Of a DNA stretch of 46,033 nt, positions 1 to 7,112 are shown in pieces. Numbering within the stretch: position 1 is the stretch's first letter; each line of letters opens with the position of its first letter. Origin of the DNA: an uncultured Collinsella sp. (GTDB lineage: Bacteria > Actinomycetota > Coriobacteriia > Coriobacteriales > Coriobacteriaceae). Position numbers and translations under genes: made by a program. Where the stretch lies: NCBI GenBank assembly GCA_902492935.1, contig CABUNJ010000021.1, forward strand, positions 1-46,033, read 5' to 3'. The notes beneath the pieces were generated by a model. That model was not told the DNA's origin. It worked only from the letters and a program-made list of their open reading frames with translations, and searched no databases.

Positions 1-5
1 CGAGC

Positions 6-30
6 CGGAGAGCACTTAATGTGCTCTCCG
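6..30. other. perfect hairpin at window edge
   Basis: Perfect 10-bp stem (CGGAGAGCAC / GTGCTCTCCG) with a 5-nt loop TTAAT. No T-run follows on the plus strand, so it is not a standard terminator in that direction. Its parent gene, if any, lies left of the window. Confidence 0.5.
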
Positions 31-115
31 TGCGAGCAGGACTGTCCGAGCAGGCGACTTCGCATGCCGCCGGGCAGCCGGGACGGACACCCTTCAAAGA
101 TTTTCAAAAAAGTTG

Positions 116-145
116 TTGACGCGCGCGTAACGACTCGTCTAATAT
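116..145 (+). promoter_or_regulatory. promoter of the tRNA-Ile/tRNA-Ala cluster
   Basis: TTGACG (116-121), 18-bp spacer, TAATAT (140-145). The predicted start point falls about 8 nt before tRNA-Ile at 160, the usual short leader for a stable RNA. An A/T-rich stretch (92-115) upstream resembles an UP element. Confidence 0.75.
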
Positions 146-159
146 ATCCCTTGCGCGAT

Positions 160-236
160 GGACCTGTAGCTCAGTTGGTTAGAGCGTCCGGCTGATAACC
201 GGGAGGTCACAAGTTCGAATCTTGTCAGGTCCACCA
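160..236 (+). tRNA. tRNA-Ile (GAT), copy 1
   Basis: Full cloverleaf with GGACCTG pairing CAGGTCC in the acceptor, anticodon loop CTGATAA giving GAT, T-loop TTCGAAT and an encoded CCA end. The 77-nt gene is identical to the copy at 384-460. This species usually sits between 16S and 23S rRNA in bacteria, but no rRNA is present here. Confidence 0.96.
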
Positions 237-247
237 CTTTCTTTCGC

Positions 248-293
248 AATAAACACCCCAGCGAGAGCCGAGTCGCCGCTGGGGTGTTTATTA
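248..293. terminator. bidirectional hairpin terminator between tRNA genes
   Basis: A 16-bp perfect stem (248-263 with 277-292) with A/T-rich ends and a 13-nt loop. The short T-rich exit on both strands suggests partial termination. It separates tRNA-Ile from the tRNA-Ala/tRNA-Ile pair, so the downstream genes may depend on read-through. Confidence 0.65.
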
Positions 294-303
294 CTGTCTC
301 CGT

Positions 304-379
304 GGGGGTTTAGCTCAGCTGGGAGAGCGCGGGCTTTGCAAGCCTGAGGTCAGGGGTTCGATCCCCCTAACCTCCACCA
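304..379 (+). tRNA. tRNA-Ala (TGC)
   Basis: Cloverleaf with anticodon TGC in loop CTTTGCAAG, T-loop TTCGATC and encoded CCA. The acceptor GGGGGTT/AACCTCC contains the G3-T70 wobble pair, the alanine identity element. Only 4 nt separate it from the following tRNA-Ile. Confidence 0.96.
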
Positions 380-383
380 TGAT

Positions 384-460
384 GGACCTGTAGCTCAGTT
401 GGTTAGAGCGTCCGGCTGATAACCGGGAGGTCACAAGTTCGAATCTTGTCAGGTCCACCA
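384..460 (+). tRNA. tRNA-Ile (GAT), copy 2
   Basis: Identical over all 77 nt to the copy at 160-236, with the same GAT anticodon and CCA end. The preceding three bases (GAT) also match, while the sequence after CCA differs, which suggests a local gene duplication around tRNA-Ala. Confidence 0.96.
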
Positions 461-471
461 TCAAAACTGTG

Positions 472-506
472 AAGAGCCCTGGGGCGTTGCCTCGGGGCTT
501 TTTTCT
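472..506 (+). terminator. terminator of the tRNA cluster
   Basis: Imperfect 11-bp stem (AGCCC..GGGCT with a GGGGC/GCCTC inner helix) followed by TTTTTT. It ends the tRNA transcription unit. Confidence 0.8.
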
Positions 507-532
507 TGTCTGCGATAAATCTCATTTTGGTT

Positions 533-562
533 TTGTGTGCTGTGCGAAAGATTGGGTAGTAT
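533..562 (+). promoter_or_regulatory. possible promoter for the 620-1990 genes
   Basis: TTGTGT (533-538), 18-bp spacer, TAGTAT (557-562), about 50 nt before the start codon at 620. Both boxes are imperfect. Confidence 0.4.
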
Positions 563-619
563 AGCTATTCAATGCGGTGGAGCTGCCGCGTGTTAACCGC
601 TACGTACCGGAGGTGTTCC

Positions 620-1120
620 ATGGTTCGTGTCGACATAGAGACCATCGTCATGGCCGCCGGTCCCGTGCCATCGCTTATCGTGCTTCGCGAGCGCTGCAGC
701 AAATCGGACTTGCCCGCGCCACTGCGTTCCCTTTCCATTCAAACTGGTTCGTTTGAAGCCGCTGCCATTAGCCGTGGCATCGATAGCGGCCGCGCCGAGC
801 GCCCGATTACCCATGACCTGTTGATCGATACTGTTGGTGCCCTGGGCGCCAAGCTCGAGCGCATCGAGATCGTTCGCGCCGAGCCGCCGGTGTTCTACGC
901 GACGATCGTCGTACTGGCCGATGGTGACGAGCGCAAGATCGACGCCCGTCCCAGTGATGCCATTGCCCTTGCCGTGCGCAGCAATGCCCCCATGTTTGTG
1001 GAGGACGACATCATGAATCGCCTGGGTACTGTTTCTACCCACGCCGAGGAAGTCGACGACGAGCAGGAGTTCGAGAAGTTCGACGAGTTCGTCCATACGC
1101 TCTCCCCCGATGACTTCTAA
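620..1120 (+). CDS. bifunctional nuclease (BFN/DUF151) domain protein
   Basis: A 166-residue soluble protein of the BFN (DUF151) family, best known from a plant bifunctional nuclease and a Thermotoga structure; its bacterial role is unclear. Family signs are the N-terminal VDIE strand, the HDLLIDTVGALGAKLERIEI segment around residues 65-85, and RKIDARPSDAIALAVR near 105-120 followed by PMFVEDD. The acidic tail (EEVDDEQEFEKFDE) is typical. The start at 620 is preferred over an in-frame ATG at 572 because GGAGG lies 7 nt upstream and family proteins begin with a similar MV.VDIE. It is the first gene of an apparent three-gene unit; the next start codon abuts its stop. Confidence 0.85.
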   Translation: MVRVDIETIVMAAGPVPSLIVLRERCSKSDLPAPLRSLSIQTGSFEAAAISRGIDSGRAERPITHDLLIDTVGALGAKLERIEIVRAEPPVFYATIVVLADGDERKIDARPSDAIALAVRSNAPMFVEDDIMNRLGTVSTHAEEVDDEQEFEKFDEFVHTLSPDDF

Positions 1121-1510
1121 ATGCGGGGCGGCCAGGATGCGGAGCGTTCGCTGATGGCCGGCGGTATGTCGGCCGAGGCGGCTGCGATCGCCCGCGAGGC
1201 CCAGATGCGCTCGGAGGCTTCTGAGGCGGCTCGCATTGCCTATGTGACGCAGGCCCGCACGCTTCGCGAACGCCGCGGCTCGTTTATCAAGATGGTTGTC
1301 ATCTCCACCCTTGTCGCGGCAATCTGCTCGCGCCTTCGTGGTACAGTTGGTGCGCTTGGGTTTTCGGTCTCTACGGGCCTCGTGATCTGGGGTGTGGTCG
1401 ATGCGGTAATGCTGACCAGTCAGATCAAGGTGCTCGACAAGCGCGCGGCGGACATGATGCGCGCCCGCGACGCTGCCGCCAAGATCGCCGCCGAGGCACA
1501 AGAACTGTAA
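1121..1510 (+). CDS. small membrane protein of unknown function
   Basis: I do not recognise a family. The 129-residue product has an Ala/Arg/Glu-rich, probably helical N-terminal half, then a hydrophobic region (about residues 57-98, FIKMVVISTLVAAICS and VSTGLVIWGVVDAVML) that could form two membrane helices, and a charged C-terminal helix (KRAADMMRARDAAAK). The ATG at 1121 directly follows the TAA of the BFN gene, which points to translational coupling. An alternative ATG at 1154 has a weak GGAG upstream. It is probably co-transcribed with its neighbours; nothing further about its role is visible. Confidence 0.6.
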   Translation: MRGGQDAERSLMAGGMSAEAAAIAREAQMRSEASEAARIAYVTQARTLRERRGSFIKMVVISTLVAAICSRLRGTVGALGFSVSTGLVIWGVVDAVMLTSQIKVLDKRAADMMRARDAAAKIAAEAQEL

Positions 1511-1540
1511 TGACGCCAGACTCGATGGGAAGGTCTAAAG

Positions 1541-1990
1541 ATGGCACAGGATATGCAGGACGCCGGTAACGTCTCCGCCGAGCTCGACGCCATGGTGTGT
1601 GACCTGATCGGCGCGTTCTTGGACGACCTTGCCGCCGGCGAGAATCCGGGCGTAGTTGTGGCGATTGAGGACGCTGCTTCCAACCGATATCTGGCGGCGC
1701 TCGACGAGGACGGCGAAGAGGCGTGCCTGGAGGCGGCCACCAACTTTATTTCCGAGCACAAGATGGGTCTTAAGGACGAGGGCCTGGGCCGTATCGCCCG
1801 CTATGCCATCGGCTACACCGGTTGTGTCGAAATTGACGGCGGCTATCACGACGCCCTGCTCGTGAGCTTCTTCGAAACCACGCTCGAGAGTGGTTTTTCG
1901 GCATATGTGCTGTATGAGGGCATGGGCGCCGGCGATGGTTTTATGTGGAGCGACCCTGAACCTGCAGGTGAGGAAACCCCTCTCATCTAA
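1541..1990 (+). CDS. conserved-looking hypothetical protein
   Basis: A 149-residue acidic protein, apparently cytosolic: no signal peptide and no membrane helix. It mixes helical segments (MVCDLIGAFLDDLAAGE) with a central LGRIARYAIGYTGCVEIDGGYHDALLVSFFE region that could be a beta-alpha fold. A GGGAAGG site lies about 7 nt before the ATG. Codon use matches its neighbours. It is the third gene of the 620-1990 unit and ends 117 bp before typA. I cannot assign a function. Confidence 0.6.
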   Translation: MAQDMQDAGNVSAELDAMVCDLIGAFLDDLAAGENPGVVVAIEDAASNRYLAALDEDGEEACLEAATNFISEHKMGLKDEGLGRIARYAIGYTGCVEIDGGYHDALLVSFFETTLESGFSAYVLYEGMGAGDGFMWSDPEPAGEETPLI

Positions 1991-2107
1991 AATCGCTAAA
2001 ATAAACGAGTTTTCGGTAAAAGGCTCAATATTCCCGCCGAGCGTTGCATTGCTGGGTGGGTCGCATACGCGTGCCGGTTGTATATAGATAGAAGATAGGG
2101 GAACTAC

Positions 2108-3946
2108 ATGCGCGTAGACAATCTGAGGAACATCGCCATCATCGCTCACGTCGACCACGGCAAGACGACGATGGTCGACAAGCTCCTGCGTGCCACGGAC
2201 GCCTTCCGTGCCAACCAGCAGGTCGAGGACCGCGTCCTGGATTCCAACGACCAGGAGCGCGAGCGCGGCATTACGATTCTCGCCAAGAACATCTCTATCG
2301 AGTACAAGGACGTTAAGATCAACGTCATCGACACCCCGGGCCACGCCGACTTTGGCGGCGAGGTCGAGCGCGTACTGCGTATGGCTGACGGCGCTCTGCT
2401 GCTGGTCGACGCCTTTGAGGGCCCCATGCCCCAGACCCGCTTCGTGCTGCGTCACGCTATCGATACCGGCCTCAAGATCATGATCGTCATCAACAAGATC
2501 GACCGTCCGGGTGCTAACCCCGAGAAGGCCTACAACGACTGCCTCGACCTTATGGCCGACCTGGGCGCCACCGACGACCAGCTTGAGTTCGCCATGGAGC
2601 ACGTGGTCTACGCCAGCGCCATGAATGGCTTTGCCCGTCTTGATCCCAACGACGGCAACATGGACATGTATCCGCTGCTCGATATGATCATCGACGACAT
2701 GCCCGCGCCCGAGGTTGACGAGAACGCCCCGCTGGCCATGCAGTGCGTGACCATCGACCACTCCAACTTCGTTGGCCGCATCGGCATCGGCCGCGTGTAC
2801 TCCGGTACCATCCACCAGGGCGACCAGATTCTGGTTGTGAAGAACGACGGCTCCAGCGCCACCGCTACCGTCAAGCAGCTCTTTACCTTCGACTACCTGG
2901 GCCGTACCGAGTGCCAGGAAGTCGGCGCCGGCGATATCGCCGCCGTCGTGGGCATCGACCGAACCGATATCGGCGATGTCTACACCGACCCCGAGAACCC
3001 TGTCGAGCTCGAGCCCATCGAGATCGACCCGCCGACCCTGTCCATCGTCTTTGAGGCTTCGACCTCCCCGCTCGTCGGTCGCGACGGCGACATCGTGGGC
3101 GCCCGTCAGCTCAAGGAGCGCCTGTTCAACGAGGCCGAGAACAACGTGACCATGAAGATCGAGGAGCTCGAGGACAAGAGCGGCGTCGAGGTCTCTGGCC
3201 GCGGCATTCTGCACCTGTCCGTCTTGATGGAGTCCATGCGCCGCGAGGGCTTTGAGTTCCAGGTCGGTCGTCCCCGCGTTCTGTTTAAGAAGGACGAGAA
3301 CGGCAACAAGATGGAGCCTGTCGAGCAGGCCGTCGTCGAGTGCCCGGAAGAGTACTCGGGCAAGGTCGTTGAGGTCTTCGGTACCTCCGGCGGCATCATG
3401 ACGAGTATGGACACCTCGGGCATCGTGACGCACCTCGAGTTCAAGATCCCGACGCGCGGCATCATGGGTCTTAAGAACCGCATCATGAACGTCACCCACG
3501 GCGAGGGCGTGTTCTACCACACCTTCCTGGAGTATGGTCCTTACGCCGGCGAGATCGGCAACCGTCAGAACGGCGCCATGATCTCCATGACCACCGAGAA
3601 GGCCGTTGCCTACGCTCTGGGTACGCTGCAGGAGCGCGGTCAGCTGTTTGTTGAGCCGGGCACCGAGTGCTATGAGGGCATGATCGTGGGCGAGCGCAGC
3701 AAGGCTGGCGACATGGTCGTCAACATCGCCCGTACCAAGAACCTGGGCAACCAGCGTTCCTCGACCTCCGATATCTCCGTGCAGCTGGTGCCGCCCCGCA
3801 CCTTCTCGCTGGAGGAGGCGCTGGAGTACATCGCCGACGACGAGCTGGTCGAGATTACTCCCAAGAACATCCGCCTGCGCAAGCGCCTGCTCAACGCCAC
3901 CGACCGCAAGAAGGCCGCCGTCCGCGCCGGCCAGGTCAACAAATAA
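2108..3946 (+). CDS. typA: ribosome-associated GTPase TypA/BipA
   Basis: A 612-residue translational GTPase of the EF-G superfamily that binds the ribosome and supports 50S assembly and stress or cold growth. The G1 motif AHVDHGKTT is at residues 13-21, followed by the switch-I RGITI, G3 DTPGHAD and G4 NKID. An EF-Tu-like domain II follows, then EF-G-like domains III and V, and the BipA-specific C-terminal region near FFEYGPYAGEIG/NRQNGAMIS-like sequence (here EYGPYAGEIGNRQNGAMIS). Length matches the family. AGGGG lies 6-7 nt before the ATG. It appears to be a single-gene unit, closed by the strong hairpin at 3974. Confidence 0.97.
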   Translation: MRVDNLRNIAIIAHVDHGKTTMVDKLLRATDAFRANQQVEDRVLDSNDQERERGITILAKNISIEYKDVKINVIDTPGHADFGGEVERVLRMADGALLLVDAFEGPMPQTRFVLRHAIDTGLKIMIVINKIDRPGANPEKAYNDCLDLMADLGATDDQLEFAMEHVVYASAMNGFARLDPNDGNMDMYPLLDMIIDDMPAPEVDENAPLAMQCVTIDHSNFVGRIGIGRVYSGTIHQGDQILVVKNDGSSATATVKQLFTFDYLGRTECQEVGAGDIAAVVGIDRTDIGDVYTDPENPVELEPIEIDPPTLSIVFEASTSPLVGRDGDIVGARQLKERLFNEAENNVTMKIEELEDKSGVEVSGRGILHLSVLMESMRREGFEFQVGRPRVLFKKDENGNKMEPVEQAVVECPEEYSGKVVEVFGTSGGIMTSMDTSGIVTHLEFKIPTRGIMGLKNRIMNVTHGEGVFYHTFLEYGPYAGEIGNRQNGAMISMTTEKAVAYALGTLQERGQLFVEPGTECYEGMIVGERSKAGDMVVNIARTKNLGNQRSSTSDISVQLVPPRTFSLEEALEYIADDELVEITPKNIRLRKRLLNATDRKKAAVRAGQVNK

Positions 3947-3973
3947 GCGCTGGGGCTTATAGCGTCTAACAAG

Positions 3974-4008
3974 AAAGGGCGCCGACCGCGATGGTCGGCG
4001 CCCTTTTT
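3974..4008 (+). terminator. typA terminator
   Basis: AAGGGCGCCGACC pairs GGTCGGCGCCCTT around a 5-nt loop, with a TTTTT exit. It is a strong Rho-independent terminator 28 nt after the typA stop. Confidence 0.93.
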
Positions 4009-4034
4009 GTGCAAGAGAATTGAGCTGGTCTGCG

Positions 4035-4067
4035 CCACCATAAAGGTGCCTGGCCCCTTTATGGTGG
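4035..4067. repeat. 33-nt REP-like palindrome (CCACCA...TGGTGG), copy 1
   Basis: Arms CCACCATAAAGG / CCTTTATGGTGG form a 12-bp perfect stem around a loop reading TGCCTGGCC. Aligned without gaps it matches the 33-nt elements at 43451-43483 and, inverted, 43117-43149. Shared features are the CCACCAYAAA arm and the GTGYYTGKCCCC centre. It lies between the typA terminator and the end of the next, convergent gene. Confidence 0.75.
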
Positions 4068-4074
4068 TTGGCGG

Positions 4075-5220
4075 CTAAGCGGTGGGGAGTCCCGGCGTGT
4101 TGGCCGGCTGCTGCGGTTTGAGGCGGGCGTTGCGCCAGATGATTTGGATGATGTAGCCGAGCATAAAGACAAAGGCCACGCCGCTGATGAAGTCGCCTAC
4201 GAGGGGAAGCCCCGTGAGGGCGCCTGCGATTATGCCGCCCACGGCTGCCATGGCGTAGCGGTTCTGGTTGTGTCCGACCGTGCGGGCGATCGCGCACCCC
4301 GCAAAGGCACTCGACACCAACGCGATGCCGATAACGCCGCACAAGAGGGCTCCGGCAAGCGACAGACCAGCGATGGAGATAATCAGCAGTAGGATGGCGG
4401 GGACGATAGCAATCGTACCTAGAAGACCGCTCACCCACAGGGGCGTGGGGTGCTGGTGGAGCATGCCGGCGGCGCTGGCAGTCGCACGCGGGAAGACGAG
4501 CTCGAGAAGCAGAGCGACAAAGCAGGTCGAGAGTGCCGCGGCGACGATACTGCCGATGACATCGTTAGCGGTGGAAGTATCCTCGTTCTCGGTGCGGTCG
4601 ATCTTGAGCGCACCGACCTCGGCTCCCGCGGCACGCTTGGGGTCCTCGGAGACGTGCGCGTTCACGGTGCCGGTGATGTGGGCGTTCTTGCCCAGGATGA
4701 GCTTGTCGGCCCAAACCTCGACATCGCCCTCGACGGTGCCATCGATGGTCACCGTGTCGCCTGCAAGCGCTGCCGACTTGGTAGAGCCGCGCAGGGCAAC
4801 CGTCTCGCCTATCGCGTAAAAACAGTTGGCGGTGCTGTCGGAATTGAGCACAACGTGCTGACCGACGACCGTGACGCTGCCATCAACCGTGGTCTTGGCG
4901 ATATCGATAGTGCGTGCCGCCAAGCGGACGGCGCCGCCCACCGTGCAGTCGCGGATAGAGAGGGTATCGCCCGCGGCGATGATATCGCGGTCGATGGACG
5001 TATCGTCCAAGTTGAGGGCCTGACCTGCCCAGTACAGGTCACCTTCGACGCCGGACGAATTGGCGTCATTGTCGGTCGCAAGTACGTTGCCTGCGGTGTC
5101 TGTGCCGGCGAACGACGCCGTGGGAAGTGCGGTGACCGCTAGGGCGACGAGCGCGAATAGGATCGTGATGCGGACCCACGCTTTACGGCGCTGGGTCGAC
5201 GGGAATTGATTACGGGGCAT
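4075..5220 (-). CDS. membrane protein with bactofilin-like repeat domain
   Basis: A 381-residue protein, not assigned to a named family. A signal-like N-terminus (VRITILFALVALAVTALPTASFAG) leads to about 150 residues of short repeating beta strands (for example VTIDGTVEGDVEVWADKLILGKNAHITGTV), the pattern of polymer-forming bactofilin/beta-helix proteins. Three to five hydrophobic segments follow (about residues 225-365). I infer an exported beta-solenoid tethered to the membrane, perhaps an envelope scaffold. The ATG at 5220 is chosen over one 16 codons upstream because GAAGGA precedes it at good distance. It is transcribed towards typA, with no shared terminator visible beyond the palindrome at 4035. 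Confidence 0.75.
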   Translation of the reverse strand: MPRNQFPSTQRRKAWVRITILFALVALAVTALPTASFAGTDTAGNVLATDNDANSSGVEGDLYWAGQALNLDDTSIDRDIIAAGDTLSIRDCTVGGAVRLAARTIDIAKTTVDGSVTVVGQHVVLNSDSTANCFYAIGETVALRGSTKSAALAGDTVTIDGTVEGDVEVWADKLILGKNAHITGTVNAHVSEDPKRAAGAEVGALKIDRTENEDTSTANDVIGSIVAAALSTCFVALLLELVFPRATASAAGMLHQHPTPLWVSGLLGTIAIVPAILLLIISIAGLSLAGALLCGVIGIALVSSAFAGCAIARTVGHNQNRYAMAAVGGIIAGALTGLPLVGDFISGVAFVFMLGYIIQIIWRNARLKPQQPANTPGLPTA

Positions 5221-5326
5221 AGTGAATCCTTCGTCAGATGCTCGACATACACCTAACAGGGTACCCAACGCGTGGGCGCTCTAAAAGAACCTCTCGGTTG
5301 CATTTCGAAGGGTCGTGCCGTGCTGT

Positions 5327-6016
5327 TTACTTTTTACGGTGCAAGAAGCGCGCGATATCTTCTTCGGTGGGGCTTTTGATGTCAAAGCGCAGCGAGAGCC
5401 AGCGCAGACCCATGGTCACGACAACGCATACGACCAGCGCGGCGACATTGCTCATAATGCCGCTCATAACGAGACACACATAGCTTGTCGATCCGGCGAT
5501 GGCGGCGATGGCATAAAAGTTAGTACGTTGGAAAATGCCCGGAACCACGCCCATAAAGCCATCGCGCAACATGCCGCCGCCCACCGCGGTGAAAAAGCCC
5601 ATCATGATGCACACCGCCGGTGCAAAGCCGTAGACCAGCGCCTTGTCTGCTCCAGTGGCGGCGTAGATGCCGACCGAGATGATGTCGAGCAGGGGAATGA
5701 GTTTTTCGGGCTTGTCGACGATTGCCGGGAAAATATAGATGATGGCTGCCGTGGCGATGGAGAGCGGCAGCGCCATTGGCTGGTTGAGGATGTAGACGTT
5801 GCCCACCTGCAGCGTCATATCGCGCAAAAGACCGCCGCCCAGACCGCAGACCACCGCGAGCGCGACCGCGCCCACCAGGTCGAGCTTGTGCTCGCGCGCA
5901 ACCAGCACACCCGAGATCGATGCAGCGACAACGGCGAACATCTCGAGCCAAAACGGAATAGCGACCATGGCATCCGATGCATGCGAGGTAATGGTCATAG
6001 CGGCGACGACGGGCAA
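5327..6016 (-). CDS. TRIC/UPF0126-family membrane protein
   Basis: A 229-residue integral membrane protein with about seven hydrophobic helices. Two copies of the family signature are visible, GLGGGLLRDM (about residues 57-66) and GGGMLRDGF (about 144-152), marking the internal repeat of UPF0126/YicG proteins related to trimeric intracellular cation channels. Bacterial members are proposed cation channels or small-molecule transporters; the substrate is unknown. The start is a TTG at 6016 with AAAGGA 7 nt upstream; the in-frame ATG at 5998 lacks a site. It lies 107 bp upstream of the bactofilin-like gene on the same strand and may be co-transcribed with it. Confidence 0.88.
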   Translation of the reverse strand: MPVVAAMTITSHASDAMVAIPFWLEMFAVVAASISGVLVAREHKLDLVGAVALAVVCGLGGGLLRDMTLQVGNVYILNQPMALPLSIATAAIIYIFPAIVDKPEKLIPLLDIISVGIYAATGADKALVYGFAPAVCIMMGFFTAVGGGMLRDGFMGVVPGIFQRTNFYAIAAIAGSTSYVCLVMSGIMSNVAALVVCVVVTMGLRWLSLRFDIKSPTEEDIARFLHRKK

Positions 6017-6181
6017 GATGGGGTCCTTTGAGTTACGGGTTTAGACAATGCCCGTACATAGTACATGTTCGACGCCGATTGCGACCCTATTGCTCGGCAA
6101 ACGGTCGGGACTGGATGCGTGCGTAGGCACCATGTTTGGGGATCTGGGTTGATGCTGAACGCGATGGGGGCGTGGTTGAAT

Positions 6182-6315
6182 AGGAGGGATGTCTAAATTT
6201 TGAGCAGCGCTCAAAATTTATCCGGTCGGCTTACGCCGACCGCGCCGCGCTAAAAACGCGCCCGTGGCGCGTTTTCTTTACGCTTCGCGCCCTGCGGGTT
6301 CGAATCCCTCCTCCT
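6182..6315. repeat. three-hairpin element ending in a tRNA-Ser-like 3' part
   Basis: Three perfect hairpins sit in a row: TAAATTTTGAGC/GCTCAAAATTTA (6194-6220), CGGTCGGC/GCCGACCG (6223-6242) and AAAACGCGCC/GGCGCGTTTT (6253-6275). The right end, 6296-6315, repeats 20 nt of the tRNA-Ser(CGA) T-arm and acceptor, on the opposite strand from that gene. The outer bases AGGAGGGAT (6182) and ATCCCTCCT (6304) are inverted repeats. No complete tRNA can be folded. It could be a small mobile element, an integration scar or a decayed tRNA. Confidence 0.6.
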
Positions 6316-6334
6316 GCGCGTTATTGGACTGTGC

Positions 6335-6368
6335 TCAAAAAAGAAAAAGCCCCATTGCTGGGGCTTGT
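6335..6368 (-). terminator. terminator of tRNA-Ser(CGA)
   Basis: Read on the minus strand, AAGCCCC AGCAAT GGGGCTT is followed by TTTCTTTTTT, just after the tRNA CCA end. Confidence 0.88.
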
Positions 6369-6377
6369 ACCATCTAA

Positions 6378-6468
6378 TGGCGGAGGAGGAGGGATTCGAA
6401 CCCTCGTGACCTTATACAGGCCAAACGGTTTTCGAGACCGCCGCATTCAACCACTCTGCCACCCCTCC
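6378..6468 (-). tRNA. tRNA-Ser (CGA)
   Basis: A 91-nt class II tRNA with a long variable arm. Acceptor GGAGGGG pairs CTCCTCC, the discriminator is G and CCA is encoded. The anticodon loop CTCGAAA gives CGA, reading UCG. A terminator separates it from tRNA-Ser(GGA) upstream, so it may have its own promoter or rely on read-through. Confidence 0.96.
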
Positions 6469-6477
6469 GCGTGGGGT

Positions 6478-6508
6478 AAAAACAAAGCAGGCTCGAAGGC
6501 CTGCTTTG
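6478..6508 (-). terminator. terminator of tRNA-Ser(GGA)
   Basis: A 10-bp perfect stem (CAAAGCAGGC/GCCTGCTTTG) with a 6-nt loop, followed on the minus strand by TTTTT. Confidence 0.85.
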
Positions 6509-6516
6509 GAATTAAC

Positions 6517-6607
6517 TGGCGGAGAGTCAGGGATTTGAACCCTGGAGACGCTTTTGACGCCTACACGATTTCCAATCGTGCTCCTTCGGCCACTCGGACA
6601 ACTCTCC
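6517..6607 (-). tRNA. tRNA-Ser (GGA)
   Basis: A 91-nt class II tRNA with long variable arm. Acceptor GGAGAGT pairs ACTCTCC, the discriminator is G and CCA is encoded. The anticodon loop TTGGAAA gives GGA. It is the first gene of the minus-strand tRNA-Ser pair, behind a clear promoter at 6624-6651. Confidence 0.96.
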
Positions 6608-6623
6608 GTTAAATGCGAAAGTC

Positions 6624-6651
6624 AGTATACACGAGGAATCGCAAAGTGCAA
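6624..6651 (-). promoter_or_regulatory. promoter of the tRNA-Ser genes
   Basis: On the minus strand TTGCAC (6646-6651), 16-bp spacer, TATACT (6624-6629), about 16 nt ahead of the tRNA 5' end. Confidence 0.75.
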
Positions 6652-7012
6652 ACAGAAAAGTTGGCATTTTTTAAAACGCTTGGGCACTATTTGGTTCCGA
6701 TCGCCGGTCTTTGGACTCCGAAATGACTCCTGACCAGCCGAATCGCGCCCCGCGAAATGCTCAAAAGAGGTATTTATAAACGCTGCGGCAGCGAATTTAA
6801 AAATATCTGGCCAGCCGAGCGAACCACTGGTATGCATTTCGCGACCACAGCCTTGCAATCGCTGACCTGCGGTTTGGATCAACTTGTCCCAACGGCACCG
6901 TATCTTGTCCACAGATCCGTCAAGCTTTTGGTCAGCATTTGGTTGGAATGCGCATGAAACGTCGTGCGAGTATGGGCATATGTGGAGGTCATGAGGTTGT
7001 AGCTGCATATTC
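6652..7012. other. intergenic region without a supported gene
   Basis: This stretch lies between the divergent tRNA-Ser and rpsF promoters. Composition is more A/T-rich than the surrounding genes. An open frame on the minus strand over it has poor codon use and covers both promoters, so I do not accept it. I see no repeat or hairpin of note. Confidence 0.5.
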
Positions 7013-7041
7013 TTGCGGCATGGGAGGTTGAAAGATATTAT
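7013..7041 (+). promoter_or_regulatory. promoter of the rpsF-ssb-rpsR-rplI operon
   Basis: TTGCGG (7013-7018), 17-bp spacer, TATTAT (7036-7041). The predicted leader to rpsF is about 65 nt. Confidence 0.6.
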
Positions 7042-7058
7042 TACCAAGTCTTTTCCTG

Positions 7059-7085
7059 CTTCAGGCGCACCTTCACGACCTGAAG
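7059..7085 (+). promoter_or_regulatory. hairpin in the rpsF leader, possible S6:S18 site
   Basis: CTTCAGG/CCTGAAG closes a 13-nt loop in the 5' leader, 14 nt before the Shine-Dalgarno. In many bacteria the S6:S18 complex binds an rpsF leader hairpin and represses its own operon. The position fits, but I could not match the conserved bulge with confidence. Confidence 0.3.
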
Positions 7086-7112
7086 CCACATTTGCCCAGA
7101 GGAGGTGACAAT

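Noticed and set aside
160..460. Part of an rRNA operon (16S-23S spacer)
   Set aside because: A promoter lies directly before the first tRNA and a terminator directly after the last; no rRNA sequence flanks them in the window.
6296..6315. A functional tRNA on the plus strand ending here
   Set aside because: Only the T-arm and part of the acceptor are present; no D-arm or anticodon arm can be folded upstream.
6622..7089. 155-codon minus-strand frame between tRNA-Ser and rpsF
   Set aside because: Poor codon use, no ribosome site, overlaps two good promoters and the rpsF leader.
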